Below are positions 36,019-46,100 of a stretch of DNA of 64,000 bases, piece by piece; the stretch's first letter is position 1, and each line of letters starts with the position of its first letter. This stretch comes from Gordionus sp. m RMFG-2023. Taxonomy: Eukaryota > Nematomorpha > Gordioida > Chordodea > Parachordodidae. The stretch is taken from positions 60,489,561 through 60,553,560 of the forward strand of contig NC_088775.1 of NCBI RefSeq assembly GCF_954871325.1. The letters are read 5' to 3'. The notes under the pieces were generated by a model. That model was not told the DNA's origin and ran no database searches. It saw only the letters and a list, made by a program, of their open reading frames with translations. The position numbers and the translations under genes were made by a program.

Positions 36019-36600
36019 TCGAGGGTACATCTTCACTAAAATTTTATTTAAACATGTTAGCAAAGCTTATTTTAGCCCATTTATGTCAAAAAAATTCGAA
36101 AAACTTTAAAAACAACGATTATGACAATTGTCAATTATCTAGGGTACATATTCACTAAAATTTTATTTAAACATGTTAGCAATGCTTATTTTAGCCCATT
36201 TACGTCAATAAAATTCGAAAAACTTTAAAAACAACGATTATGACAATTGTCACTTATCTAGGGTACATCTTCAAATTTTATTTAAACATGTTAGCAATGC
36301 TTATTTTAGCCCATTTACGTCAAAAAAATTCGAAAAACTTTAATAACAACGATTATGACAATTGTCACTTATTTAGGGTACATCTTCACTAAATTTCTAT
36401 TTAAACATGTTAGCAATACTTATTTTAGCCCATTTACGTCAAAAAAATTCGAAAAACTTTAAAAACAACGATTATGACAATTGGCACTTATCTAGGGTAC
36501 ATCTTCACTAAAATTTTATTTAAACATGTTAGCAATACTTATTTTAGCCCATTTATGCCAAAAAAATTCGAAAAACTTTAAAAACAACATATTCTTATTT
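36019..36600. repeat. Satellite A, right arm outer block, about 5 units
   Basis: Units of about 118 bp: AAAACAACGATTATGACAAT, GGGTACATCTTCACTAAAAT, TTTAAACATGTTAGCAATGC, GCCCATTTACGTCAAAAAAA. They are highly similar to each other, more so than the arrays at 5.2 and 63.4 kb. Confidence 0.85.
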
Positions 36601-36843
36601 TAGTTTTGTTCACATTAATCAATTTCCCAAAATTTAGCAATTTACCAGATTTTATAAAAAAACAAAAAAATTGAGCAGACCAGGAGCCGACTAAGTGAGA
36701 CGACTACACGAGCCGACTAAGCGAGCCGACCAATGCGGCTCATTTAGTCGACTCGAGTTAAAGTAGTTTTTTTCGACTAGAAACTAGGCTCTAGTCGCAG
36801 CTAAGTCGACTCGGCTTAGCCGTTTAACAACACTAGTTTTAAC

Positions 36844-36990
36844 GATGAGCTTGCCTTGCTACATGTCGAGGGAGACAAATATTAAACACGTATAGCTATG
36901 CTTTTGACTCAACAATAAAATATGAAATTCTTCATCAACATTAGCCCTAATTTCCTTGAGTTCTGATAAAATGCTCTCCCCTATTCTCAT
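36844..36990 (-). pseudogene. Coding-like fragment between two hAT insertions
   Basis: On the minus strand from 36,990 this reads MRIGESILSELKEI then RANVDEEFHILLLSQKHSY, open for about 50 codons up to a stop near 36,863. It is cut on one side by the 18-kb element (TSD 36,836-36,843) and on the other by the 9.5-kb hAT (TSD 36,983-36,990). If one TSD copy of the latter is removed, the frame continues without a break into 46,527 onward (HDIDLIKKM leading into MRIGES). Together the pieces loosely resemble the middle of a hAT transposase, but the match is weak. Confidence 0.5.
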
Positions 36991-37130
36991 TAGAGACCTT
37001 CATGGGCCTAGATTTATATCCTCTTCATTTAGCTGAATATCCATATATAAATTAATCTCATCAGCATCCGTCTCATTATGAAGTATTGTATCATTCTCCC
37101 ATTAAGACATATCCAATAATGAGGATGAAG

Positions 37131-37320
37131 CTAAAAATATTATATAGCTAAAAAGATTTATAAAGAATAAATTACTGGTAGCTCTAATAATCCTCGAAGT
37201 AGGAATAGGAACATGCACATGCACTTCATCCAGATCTGAAGTATCTAAAAATATTATATAGATAAAGATATTTATAAAATATATGTTACTTGAAGCTCTA
37301 GGGATGATGATCTGAATAAT
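37131..37320 (-). repeat. Duplicated exon-intron unit in the hAT transposase
   Basis: Two introns of exactly 45 bp share the same body (ATATAATATTTTTAG at the acceptor end) and similar upstream exon words (AGAGCTTCA and AGAGCTACC), a step of 114 bp. Both introns are multiples of three without stops, so the frame reads through whether or not they are spliced. Confidence 0.65.
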
Positions 37321-37762
37321 CAATCATTAAGGCCCTTGTACTATTTTTTACTTCAAGTGCTTCTTCCAAAGTAAGCATTTTTAACTGGCGGAATTTAGGA
37401 TTTAAAAATGTAGCGATTTTGTGTAAAATATTTATTTGGAATTTTGATATTAAAAATTCCTTTGCTCTTAATTTTAACTTTCTAATTTCACTATTATTTT
37501 GATACGCTTCGTATAAAATATCAGACACTGCCAACTTTTCCAATGTTTTATAAATTAATAAAAATGTAGGACTTCTATCCCCTCCAGCTCCTTGGTTGCC
37601 TGATCATATGAGGTCAACATGTCTATTAATGATTTCAACCCATTTTTATCAATAGAATTAAGCTTATCCTCCATATTTCTTTTCTGTAAACAATCTAAAA
37701 TTTCTTCATATTGTTCACAAATGCTTTTAAACATTTTTAATTTCGAATTCCACCTTGTTAAG

Positions 37763-38035
37763 TGTTACTTATAGTCTAATTTTTAACCTTACTTTTACTT
37801 TTGTTTTTTTTACATACAAACTTTTTATAATCTAATTTTGTAACTTTACTTTTTATTTTTCGTAACCTTACTTTTTATTTTTTGTAATCCTACTTTTTGT
37901 TTTTATATATATTCTAATTTATATTTTTAGAAAATATATATATACCTTAAGAAAAGAAAAAGAAATACACATAATATAGTTAATAATAATAAAATACATT
38001 TTTACATACTGGCACGTTTATCATGATTCTCTTCA
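37763..38035 (+). repeat. 5' LTR
   Basis: 273 bp beginning TGTTACTTATAGTC and ending CATGATTCTCTTCA. Rich in CCTTACTTTT phrases. The last part, TGGCACGTTTATCATG, is also read by chance as a short protein tail on the minus strand. Confidence 0.95.
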
Positions 38036-38053
38036 TGGTGCCCCTCCAGTTTA
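38036..38053 (+). promoter_or_regulatory. Primer-binding site
   Basis: TGGTGCCCCTCCAGTTTA starts at the first base after the left LTR. A TGG start and its position match tRNA-primed reverse transcription in Ty3/gypsy elements; I cannot say which tRNA. Confidence 0.8.
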
Positions 38054-38486
38054 GGCATAAAAAACTCGCCTTATGGAAATTTTTTTTAAAAATAAAAATT
38101 TTTTTTTGGTAAATATGATTAATAAAAAAATTTATTATTTCTATATAAAGGAAGAAAATAAAAGGTAAAATCATTGTGATATTTTTTATATATCATGTTT
38201 GCTTTTAAATTAATCAATATTCCTCATTAAATTTCGATTTACGATATTTTGTTTGATTTAACCTATAACTGTGATGTGAATTACTCCAGAATAAGGGGAA
38301 CTGAAGATGTTCTGTTTGAATTTGTTAACTTAAAAGACATGATTAATTGCTTTGAGTTGTTAAATGGCAAGCATTACGTATATAATGAATCTGAATTTAT
38401 TGAATTAAATTGCATGTTCATCAAAATATAAATTGTTAAAACATCAAATATTATAATTTCCTATATATATGTCTTACTAATAAAAT

Positions 38487-38999
38487 ATGGAAATAAAACC
38501 AGAGTTTATACATAAGATTCCTAAGTTAGTGGGACCACTTACTGAGATTTATTTAGACAGAATTTTAAATTATTTTTCGACCAGCACATCATCGGACTCT
38601 ATTAAAATAAATACTTTGCTTAATAATTTATCAGACGAGGTTTTTGACAATATTAAATCAATCTGTTCTGATACCGACATTCTAGATCTTAAAATTGTGA
38701 TGAAAGAGTTAACTTACCTTTTACCTGTGCAAGATAAAAACATTTTAATTAATAAATTTAATCTGCTGCAGCAGAACTCGTCAGAGAGTTTTATGCTGTG
38801 GTATATAAGAGTATCGAAACTGGATAAAAAATGTATTTTTTTGGACGACAGTAGATTAAAAGAAAAATTACGTACATCTACCTTAAATGATAAGATAAAA
38901 TATAAATTCTCTAAAAATATTGACTTAACATTAAACCAGATGGTCGAATTAGGGGTGAAACTGGACTGTATTAGCGTTAAGTCAGATGATAAAATATAA
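38487..38999 (+). CDS. gag: Gag-like protein of the gypsy element
   Basis: 170 codons from MEIKPEFIHKIPKLVGPLTE. Helical, with phrases ITLLNNLS-like and SESFMLWYIRVSKLDK (residues about 103-118) typical of the capsid-type domain of retrotransposon Gag, which assembles the particle that packages element RNA. No CCHC knuckle lies inside this part; the following region (39,000-39,480) is an extreme Asn/Tyr/Arg-rich low-complexity stretch that may take the RNA-binding role. A shorter upstream open stretch (38,249-38,431) lies between the primer-binding site and Gag and I do not recognise it. The start was chosen as the first Met of the long frame. Assignment is by position and general character, not by a strong motif. 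Confidence 0.7.
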   Translation: MEIKPEFIHKIPKLVGPLTEIYLDRILNYFSTSTSSDSIKINTLLNNLSDEVFDNIKSICSDTDILDLKIVMKELTYLLPVQDKNILINKFNLLQQNSSESFMLWYIRVSKLDKKCIFLDDSRLKEKLRTSTLNDKIKYKFSKNIDLTLNQMVELGVKLDCISVKSDDKI

Positions 39000-39480
39000 G
39001 TTATATAAATAATGATAAAAAGTCTGATAAAGATAAAAACTTAAAATAGAAACGATAACAATAATTATTTTAGACCTGATAATAATTTTAGAAATAATTT
39101 TAGAAATAATTTTAGAAATAATTATGATAATAGAAATAGAAATGGGAATTACAATAATAATTTTAGATACAATTACGGTAATAATAATTCGAGATACCAC
39201 GATAATTATAACAATTATAACTGCAACAACTATCGCTATAACAATCAATCTAATTATGGTAGAAATAATACATGGCATGATAATAATCAAAGAAAACAAA
39301 TCCAATACGGTGATGGAAATCGTAACAATTACCAATCTAATTACAACAATTCAAATAATTATAGAGGCAATGACAATAATCAGAGAAAACAAATACAATA
39401 TAACAATAACTCAAATAATTATAGTGGTAGCGACAACAATAATAGAAAGCAAATACAATACAACAATGATTATAATATGA
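39000..39480 (+). other. Asn-rich low-complexity linker of the gypsy element
   Basis: Repeated AATAATTTTAGAAATAA-type and AATTATAACAAT-type words would encode long runs of Asn with Tyr and Arg. Ile-rich frames on both strands here are shadows of this repetitive DNA. Such linkers between Gag and protease occur in A+T-rich genomes. Confidence 0.6.
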
Positions 39481-39785
39481 ATATTGAAGAAATTATCGAA
39501 GAGAAAGTTGACTCTACTAAGAACAAAGATGATAATGATTTCAATGTTAACAACTTATCTGGTGACATGCTCAATGACAACGATAACGCATTTATGACTA
39601 CCTTAAAAGTGAACGATATTGTTACTTGTATGCAAGTTGATACAGGCTCCAAACACACTATTATGCCTCATGGTCTGGCTAAAAAACTTGGTATTAGAGA
39701 TCTTAAGAAATCCGAGTTACAACTCACCGCTTATGACGGAAATTTAATCAAAATCATCGGCACTACTCAAGTTAAAGTGACATGA
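39477..39785 (+). CDS. Aspartic protease part of the gypsy element
   Basis: The frame contains a CMQVDTGSKHTIMPHGLAKK phrase, where DTGS is the active-site motif of retropepsin-type proteases that mature the polyprotein, followed by KLGI and an IIGTTQVKV flap-like end. Residues before about 45 form an acidic linker (DDNDFNVNNLSGDMLNDNDN). It lies directly upstream of the polymerase region, the usual Ty3/gypsy order. Confidence 0.8.
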   Translation: MNIEEIIEEKVDSTKNKDDNDFNVNNLSGDMLNDNDNAFMTTLKVNDIVTCMQVDTGSKHTIMPHGLAKKLGIRDLKKSELQLTAYDGNLIKIIGTTQVKVT

Positions 39786-39837
39786 TGGTATCTCAAAATA
39801 TCCACAAGCGGTAGTCGTCGAATCAAATAAAAATGCC

Positions 39838-42456
39838 TTGTTGGGACGTACATGGATCAATGCTTTCAAAAATATTTTAAATAAATTTATGGCTAATGTT
39901 GACACTAATTACGAAGATGAAATAAAAAAATTAATTAAAGAGTGTGAATCTAAATTGACTAATGGGCCAATCAACAAAGCAAGTGTCAAGTTACATTTAA
40001 GAAAAGAAGCCCAACCTAAAATTATACCGCCGAGACGTATTCCTTATTCAAAAATTGATCTTGTTAGCAATGAACTTAAGAAATGGATACATGATAAGAT
40101 AATTAAGCCGGTGAATGATGTCCGATGGGCAAGTCCTGTTACCGCTGTCTACAAAGATGATGGGAGCATTAGGCTTTGTGCTGATTTTAAGAACACTGTA
40201 AACCCAGCTCTAGAAGATTTCAGATACCCTCTACCAACAATCAATGATCTAATAGCTAAACTTTCAGAAGGAAAGAAATTTACGAAGATTGACTTTAAAA
40301 ATACTTTCTTACAGATACCACTTGATAAAAGTTGCAGAAATATTTTAACCATATCTACGCACAAGGGATATTACCAATTTACTAGACTTCCTTTTGGGCT
40401 TAAGACCTCATCTGCAATTTTTCAACAGATTATGGATCAAATCTTTGGTGATATGGATGACGTCATATTTTATATTGAAGATTTGCTTATAACTGGAAAA
40501 AACGATGAAGCCCACCTTAACAACATAAAAAAAGTGTTTGATAGAATATCATCGTTTGGGCTAATACCTAACTTTAATAAAAGTGTGTTCTTTAAAAACA
40601 AAGTGAGGTTCCTGGGTCATGATATTGACGTTAAGGGGATTCATGCTAATCACGACAAAATTGAAGCAATCATTAATATGCCAGAACCAAAATCAGCTGC
40701 TGAATTATCAACATTTCTGGGAATGGCTGGCTACTATAAAAAAATTTTGAACAATTTTGCAGAAATTGCTGATCCTCTATATAAGATTGTCAACAAAGAA
40801 AAATGGGCTTGGAACCTTGAACACTCTAAAGGTTTTAATGATCTTAAAAATTTGATTAGTCTTTCACCTGCTTTGACATATTTTAACCCTGAATTACCTA
40901 TAGGTATAGCCACTGACGCATCGAAATGTGGTTTAGGAGCTGTACTATTTCATATTGAAAAAGACGGTAAAGAAAAACTTATAGATTTCGCGTCGAGAAC
41001 TTTATTAAAATCTGAAATGAACAATACCAATATTGAGCGTGAGGCTCTCGCCATTATGTTCGCTATAAAGAGGTTCCAGGAATACTTAATCGGCACAAAA
41101 TTTATAATTATTACTGAGCATAAGCCTCTAGTTCACATCTTTACTAAGGGTTTTAAGGATAATAGCACCATGTCCTTAAGACTCCAGAAGTGGAATATTA
41201 CATTAGGAGGATATGATTTTAATATAAAGTATAAAGCCGGTAAATATAATGTTGTTCCTGATTGTCTTTCGAGATTACCACAAGAATGTCATGATGAAAC
41301 TATTGAAAATATCACTATAATAAATGAATATGGGGATTTACCTATTAATTTTAATCAAATTCGAGATGAAACTTTGAAAGATATTGAATTAAAACAAGTT
41401 ATAAATGATATTAATAACAACAGGCCTATAATGAATAATATTTATAAAAACATTGAATTGGAATTAAGTATAATTAAGGATTGTCTTTACAAAAGCAACA
41501 GAATCATAATTCCGTCTTCTATGAGAAAAAATATACTACAGTCATTACATGAAGGTCACTTGAGAGCAGGAAAAATAAAATCCTTAGCCAAAGATTACAT
41601 GTGGTGGCCTGGTATAAATAATGACATAGTAATGGAGAAAAGTTGTGACGATTGTAACATATATCATGATAATCCTATAAAGATACAAAAACCATGGGTT
41701 TCGGCACCCAAACCGTTTAAAAGAATACATATAGATTATGCTGGTCCGTTTTTCACAAAAAAATGGTTGATAATAGTCGATGCCTACAGCAAATTTCCAA
41801 TTATTATTCCTGTTAAAAATATTACGACTGATGTTACTTTAAAGGAAATCTTTAAAACTATTTTGCTATATGGAATACCTGAAACTATAGTTACTGATAA
41901 TGGCACTAACTTTACGAGTAACGATTTTGAAAAATTTTGCAACAATTTTGGTATTAAACATGTGCTCACGTCTGCGTATCACCAGCAATCCAATGGCCAG
42001 GTAGAACGCATGGTGAGAACGTTCAAAACACATATGAAAAGGAATATTAAAATTGACCTAGATATCGCACTTGGCAAATTTTTATTTAATTACAGAAATA
42101 CGCGTAATGATACTACAGGTGTTACACCTTCTCAGAGAATGTTTAATCGAGATATTAGAATTAAATGGGACTTATTAAAACCGTTGGAGGAGAAGGAGAA
42201 TAAGATAAACGTTATTTTACGACGTAATAGAACTTTTAATGTAGGAGATTTTGTTTGGTATAAAGTACAAGGTGATGATAAATGGTGCAAAGGCATGATC
42301 ACACATAAAGAAAGTGACATGATGTTCCAAATTAAGACAGAGAAAGGTATTTTGAGGAGACATTTAGATCAAATAAGAATTAGAAACTGTTTTAACACAA
42401 TTATTAACTATGACTCTAAGGATTCTTTTAAGGAGGGAGTGTGGACAAAAATATAA
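39838..42456 (+). CDS. pol: Gypsy polyprotein: reverse transcriptase, RNase H, integrase
   Basis: One open frame of 872 codons. It starts LGRTWINAFKNI (protease C-terminus). Reverse transcriptase at about residues 55-240: PKIIPPRRIPY, SIRLCADFKNTVNP, FTRLPFGLKTSSAIFQQIMD and the palm loop near 210. RNase H at about 355-475: IATDASKCGLGAVLFH, ASRTLLKSEMN, REALAIMFAIKRF. Integrase at about 565-800: HEGHLRAGKIKSLAKDYMWW with DDCNIY (zinc-binding region), HIDYAGPFFTKKWLIIVDAY (first catalytic Asp), TDNGTNFTSNDFEKF (second) and YHQQSNGQVERMVRTFK (Glu). The C-terminus has FNVGDFVWYKVQG. The product copies element RNA into DNA and inserts it. Its relative is the fossil at 6.8-7.4 kb. Long open frame and young LTRs agree on a recent insertion. 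Confidence 0.95.
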   Translation: MLGRTWINAFKNILNKFMANVDTNYEDEIKKLIKECESKLTNGPINKASVKLHLRKEAQPKIIPPRRIPYSKIDLVSNELKKWIHDKIIKPVNDVRWASPVTAVYKDDGSIRLCADFKNTVNPALEDFRYPLPTINDLIAKLSEGKKFTKIDFKNTFLQIPLDKSCRNILTISTHKGYYQFTRLPFGLKTSSAIFQQIMDQIFGDMDDVIFYIEDLLITGKNDEAHLNNIKKVFDRISSFGLIPNFNKSVFFKNKVRFLGHDIDVKGIHANHDKIEAIINMPEPKSAAELSTFLGMAGYYKKILNNFAEIADPLYKIVNKEKWAWNLEHSKGFNDLKNLISLSPALTYFNPELPIGIATDASKCGLGAVLFHIEKDGKEKLIDFASRTLLKSEMNNTNIEREALAIMFAIKRFQEYLIGTKFIIITEHKPLVHIFTKGFKDNSTMSLRLQKWNITLGGYDFNIKYKAGKYNVVPDCLSRLPQECHDETIENITIINEYGDLPINFNQIRDETLKDIELKQVINDINNNRPIMNNIYKNIELELSIIKDCLYKSNRIIIPSSMRKNILQSLHEGHLRAGKIKSLAKDYMWWPGINNDIVMEKSCDDCNIYHDNPIKIQKPWVSAPKPFKRIHIDYAGPFFTKKWLIIVDAYSKFPIIIPVKNITTDVTLKEIFKTILLYGIPETIVTDNGTNFTSNDFEKFCNNFGIKHVLTSAYHQQSNGQVERMVRTFKTHMKRNIKIDLDIALGKFLFNYRNTRNDTTGVTPSQRMFNRDIRIKWDLLKPLEEKENKINVILRRNRTFNVGDFVWYKVQGDDKWCKGMITHKESDMMFQIKTEKGILRRHLDQIRIRNCFNTIINYDSKDSFKEGVWTKI

Positions 42457-42970
42457 AAATTACTGATAATAACGATATAACACCTATTTTTAGACCTGTG
42501 CGAATTAAACAAAAACCTGTTTATTTAAAAGACTATATAACTTAAAATATAAAACATATATTAAAATGCATAAAGTAAATTAAATATTAAAACGCTTATA
42601 ATAAAACGCATAAAATTAAAACGCTGAAAAAATTATATAACAATCTTATTGATTTATCATTCGTCGTTTATTCTTATATCCAATATGATGAACTATTATT
42701 TCTTATTATTCGCAATTTACTGATGACAATAACAATTTTGAAAAATGATAATAATAACAACTGAGTACTACCAAGCAAGCTATGATTAATGGAGACAACT
42801 TACGATAAGGATATCAAGCTTGCGATTTAAACAAACCAACGTGCAAAATCGATTTAAACAAACCAACGATTGGGACAAGCCAACGTTATGATGATTTGTG
42901 AAACAACTTGATTACCAAAACGATAACAAACTCTCTATGACTTCTCAGATGAATTTATGGGAAGGCTTTC

Positions 42971-42983
42971 AGAAGAGGGAGAA
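42971..42983 (+). promoter_or_regulatory. Polypurine tract
   Basis: AGAAGAGGGAGAA directly before the right LTR, the usual site for plus-strand priming. Confidence 0.85.
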
Positions 42984-43257
42984 TGTTACATTATAGTCTA
43001 ATTTTTAACCTTACTTTTACTTTTGTTTTTTTTGCATACAAACTTTTTATAATCTAATTTTGTAACTTTACTTTTTATTTTTCGTAACCTTACTTTTTAT
43101 TTTTTGTAATCCTACTTTTTGTTTTTATATATATTTTAATTTATATTTTTAGAAAATATATATATACCTTAAGAAAAAAAAAAGAAATAGACATAATATA
43201 GTTAATAATAATAAAATACATTTTTACATACTGGCACGTTTATCATGATTCTCTTCA
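42984..43257 (+). repeat. 3' LTR
   Basis: 274 bp, about five differences from the left LTR. It is followed by the TTAAG duplication and then the interrupted hAT transposase frame. Confidence 0.95.
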
Positions 43258-44234
43258 TTAAGATATCTTGGTAAACAGTCTTTGATAAACTCTTATTTAA
43301 TCCACTTTGCTTAAAAAATCTTGTTAGTGATTTACATTGAAGAATAAGGTTATATAATAAGGGTGTAGATATTTGCATATATTTTGGAGAAAAAGTATTT
43401 CTTAGAATAGTGTTAATAAGATGAGCAGAACAGTTTAACCGTTTATATGGTTCTAAATCCTTTATCAAATTGCTACCTTGATCAGTGATGAATGTGATTT
43501 TATAAAATGCATCAGAAGCATATCCAAGTTTAGCAAAATTAGAAACAAGCTCTTTGTGTATATTTTCACTTGTATTTTTATCTTCTAAAAAAGAGAAGTA
43601 AACAAAACACGTTTTATTAATTTCCATTTAATTATGTAGTGAAGAGTTAATGTTATATTTGTGTACTTTTTGAAGTCATCTGTGTATAAATCAGTTGTTG
43701 CACTACAAAAAGAATTTATTAAAGCATTTTGTACTTCTGGGAATATTTTTTTGTGCAAATTTTGAGAAATATCATTCATATGCCTTGATATAGTAATAGG
43801 ACTTGGCAAAATATTTTCAACATCAATCAAACCCTTCTTTGAACCAACTTCAATAAAATATTGTGCTAAATGTTTAAAGCCTTTACTAGCTATACATTGA
43901 AATGGGCGAATATCCACAGCACAAAATTTTACACATCTATTGATAACTTCCTTTTTTTCATTTGTATATGATGTTTTATCATTTTTAATTGGATAAAAAG
44001 AAGATAATTTAATTATAGGATTTGGTTTACATTTATGTCTTGATAAATGGGATGATCCACTTTATTTGAATATGAAAGTATGTCTTGGCATCTTTTACAT
44101 TGGACATATCCGATTTTATTATTATGATTGTCTATTATTATACTAAAAGAATCCCAGACCTTGCTCTTCAATTTTGCTAATAATTTGTATTCTTGAGAAT
44201 GTAATTTTTTAACTATTTCTTGATTTTTATTCAT

Positions 44235-46100
44235 TATATCTAAAAAAAAAATTAAAAATACTACAATTTATTACAAAGGAGAAAGTCATATAATACCCAT
44301 CCCATATATAAAAAAAACATAAAAAAATAAATTAGTCCAGAAAAAAGAGTATGTTATGTAATTTTCTTCAAAATATAAATAATATTTATTACCTATAGTA
44401 GCTTTAAACTCTAAACCAGTTGTGTTGAATTCCGTACGAAACAGCGAAAAATAAAAAATGTAGCCATTTATGTATGACTCCACTAAAAAAGTCATAAATT
44501 TAAATAATATATATATATTGTTAAAATATTAATAATATGCTATTATCTTATATATTTTGATATAGTAAATATTTATTATATTTTTAATTAAATATAATAT
44601 GATTAATATTAATTTTTTAAAGATATTATAAAAATGATTTATATAAAATTATTTAATCTAGAGCAATAAATATGTATTAATTTTTTTCCAAAATTATTGC
44701 CTAATGTGCCTAATATAAAATATATTTATGTAAAACAATATTCAAATTTTTATCATAGCATAGACCATTTATAATACAATAATATTGCTAAATATCTACC
44801 AAAATTATACATAGCATACAGTAATTAATTTTCAAATATATATCTCCTTTTGTATTTAATATTTTGGTATAAATTATATTTCATTGATTGCATATAGATT
44901 CCTTCAAAAGTCAGGATAATCTGATCATTTTTGTTGTACTTCTAAATATGGTTTAATAAGTTCCAATGATATTTTATATATATAATTACTTATTAAAATG
45001 GATATTTTTATATTTGCTATATCATGTGAATTAATTGATATTATGTTTAGAAGTGTGTAAGACCTACTTAAAATTGTATCATTTTTTGTCATTCAATACA
45101 CCATATCTAACCTACCTTTAGTCATATTATAATTTCAGGATTTCTTGTATCATTTGTATCAACATTTTTATTATGGTATATGAAAAATGATATTACATTA
45201 TAAATTTTATTATACTTACTTTCAGAATTGAAAATCAGAATAAATGATAAAAATAATCACCAGAGTATTGAAGGGTTAATGGATAATTTTCTAATCTTTT
45301 TAAATTTAATTTAAAAGCATGCCAAGCACTTTCTATCTTATAAAAATTTACTCATTTTAAATGAAGGGTTTTTTAATTATTTATATTTTAAATAATAACT
45401 CATTTACATTCACAATTTATCTTAACTATTTATACTTTCCATAGAAGGATATAATTTATATTTGCACTGGATAATATATAATATTATAATAACTCATTCA
45501 TATAGAAACAGAATAAATACTTTATTAAAAATTCATATAAAATATACATCTCAACAATATTTATAAATAATATGTAAATTAAAAGTGAATGGAATATTTA
45601 CATTGTAATTGTATAGATAGATTTATTTGATTAATTGTTTAAAGGAATATTATACATTATTTGCAATTTTCAATTAAACTTGCATCTAAATTACATTTAT
45701 TACAATAAATATAAAACTCTAAAAGAAAATCTTTTTGCAATAATTTGATTATGATATTTATGTACCTTGCTTTGATTTGCAAGATATATCATGTTTCATA
45801 CTTATGATTTTTTATGGTGTATATATTCATAACCTTTATAGTTTATGAAATTATGTCCTTTTTCAGTTTTCTAATTAAAATTTTATTTTCAAATATTATA
45901 AAAAGTTTACTTGAATATCTATTTGCCTACGTCTAAAAATTGTTTTTAAATTTTCTGCTACTGTTGGGATTTTGATTTGAATTTGACGCTAACTTGGGAA
46001 AATATATGTCATATCGAAAATGTTGGCCATCTTTGGGAACATTTTTGGGAATATTCCCTGATTTTCGTTGTTTTTTTTCGCTGTTTCGTGCCCGGGACGT
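44235..46100. other. A+T-rich 5' part of the hAT transposon
   Basis: Non-coding sequence between the transposase start and the right end of the transposon. A less A+T-rich stretch at 45,955-46,105 (TTGGGATTTTGATTTGAATT, TTTGGGAACATTTTTGGGAA) might hold promoter sequence, but I see no clear core element. Confidence 0.4.

Larger units (their letters stand above)
18864..36835. mobile_element. 18-kb hAT-type element with array-built inverted arms
   Basis: Termini TAGTGTTCTT (18,864) and, inverted, TAGTGTTGTT (36,835) are flanked on both sides by exactly GTTTTAAC (18,856-18,863 and 36,836-36,843). An 8-bp TSD and TAGTG-type ends point to the hAT superfamily. Inside each end are many AGTCGGCTC/GAGCCGACT words, then a long inverted repeat: 18,864-21,197 pairs with 32,807-36,835. 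The arms are made of satellite A and satellite B arrays. The middle 11.6 kb carries a Ginger1 transposon, a LINE and MITEs, but no hAT transposase, so movement would need one supplied in trans. The right arm is longer because of extra satellite A copies and a 985-bp MITE. The size is unusual for hAT. Confidence 0.8.
32807..36835. repeat. Right inverted arm of the 18-kb element
   Basis: Inverse of 18,864-21,197 with expansions. Order: single-copy part 32,807-33,190, satellite B 33,190-34,745, satellite A 34,746-35,030, MITE 35,032-36,016, satellite A in opposite orientation 36,019-36,600, then the GAGCCGACT cluster 36,665-36,835. Long stretches match the left arm almost perfectly, so the arms are young or kept alike by conversion. 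Confidence 0.85.
37763..43257 (+). mobile_element. Ty3/gypsy retrotransposon, young, nested in the hAT transposon
   Basis: 5,495 bp with LTRs of 273 and 274 bp (about five differences, roughly 2 percent), both starting TGTTAC and ending CTTCA. TSD TTAAG on both sides (37,758-37,762 and 43,258-43,262). A primer-binding site TGGTGCCCCTCC follows the left LTR and a purine tract AGAAGAGGGAGAA precedes the right. Gag (38,487-38,999), an Asn-rich linker (39,000-39,480), protease (about 39,480-39,785) and a reverse transcriptase-RNase H-integrase polyprotein (39,838-42,456) follow in Ty3/gypsy order. It looks nearly whole, with perhaps a few apparent breaks between parts, some of which might reflect normal frame use in this family. 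It is the youngest retroelement here, inserted after the hAT transposon. Confidence 0.95.
37024..44234 (-). pseudogene. hAT transposase (BED zinc finger), split by gypsy insertion
   Basis: Reading leftward on the minus strand. 44,234-44,013 is the N-terminus with a BED zinc finger: KSKVWDSFSIIIDNHNNK then VQCKRCQDIL, the DNA-binding module. 43,917-43,585 carries ASKGFKHLAQYFIEVGSKKG, then PSPITISRHM and SATTDLYTDDFKKYTNITL, the start of the RNase H-like core. After a frame change 43,627-43,262 continues with FITDQGSNLIKDLEPYKRLN and CSAHLINTIL (core and insertion domain). The Ty3/gypsy element interrupts at 43,258. Beyond it, 37,757-37,298 has RWNSKLKMFKS, ATKELEGDRSPTFLLIYKTL and FLNPKFRQLKML. 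Two introns of 45 bp (37,245-37,289; 37,131-37,175) precede an acidic tail, DEINLYMDIQLNEEDINLG. The SERxFS dimerisation block is missing. The Hermes/hobo-like hAT branch fits best. Confidence 0.85.

Noticed and set aside
38982-39480. Ile-rich open frames on both strands
   Set aside because: Shadows of the Asn-rich low-complexity linker of the gypsy element.
43202-43258. Conserved MKRIMINVPVCKN tail shared by two proteins (38.0 and 43.2 kb)
   Set aside because: It is the two LTRs of the gypsy element read by chance on the minus strand.
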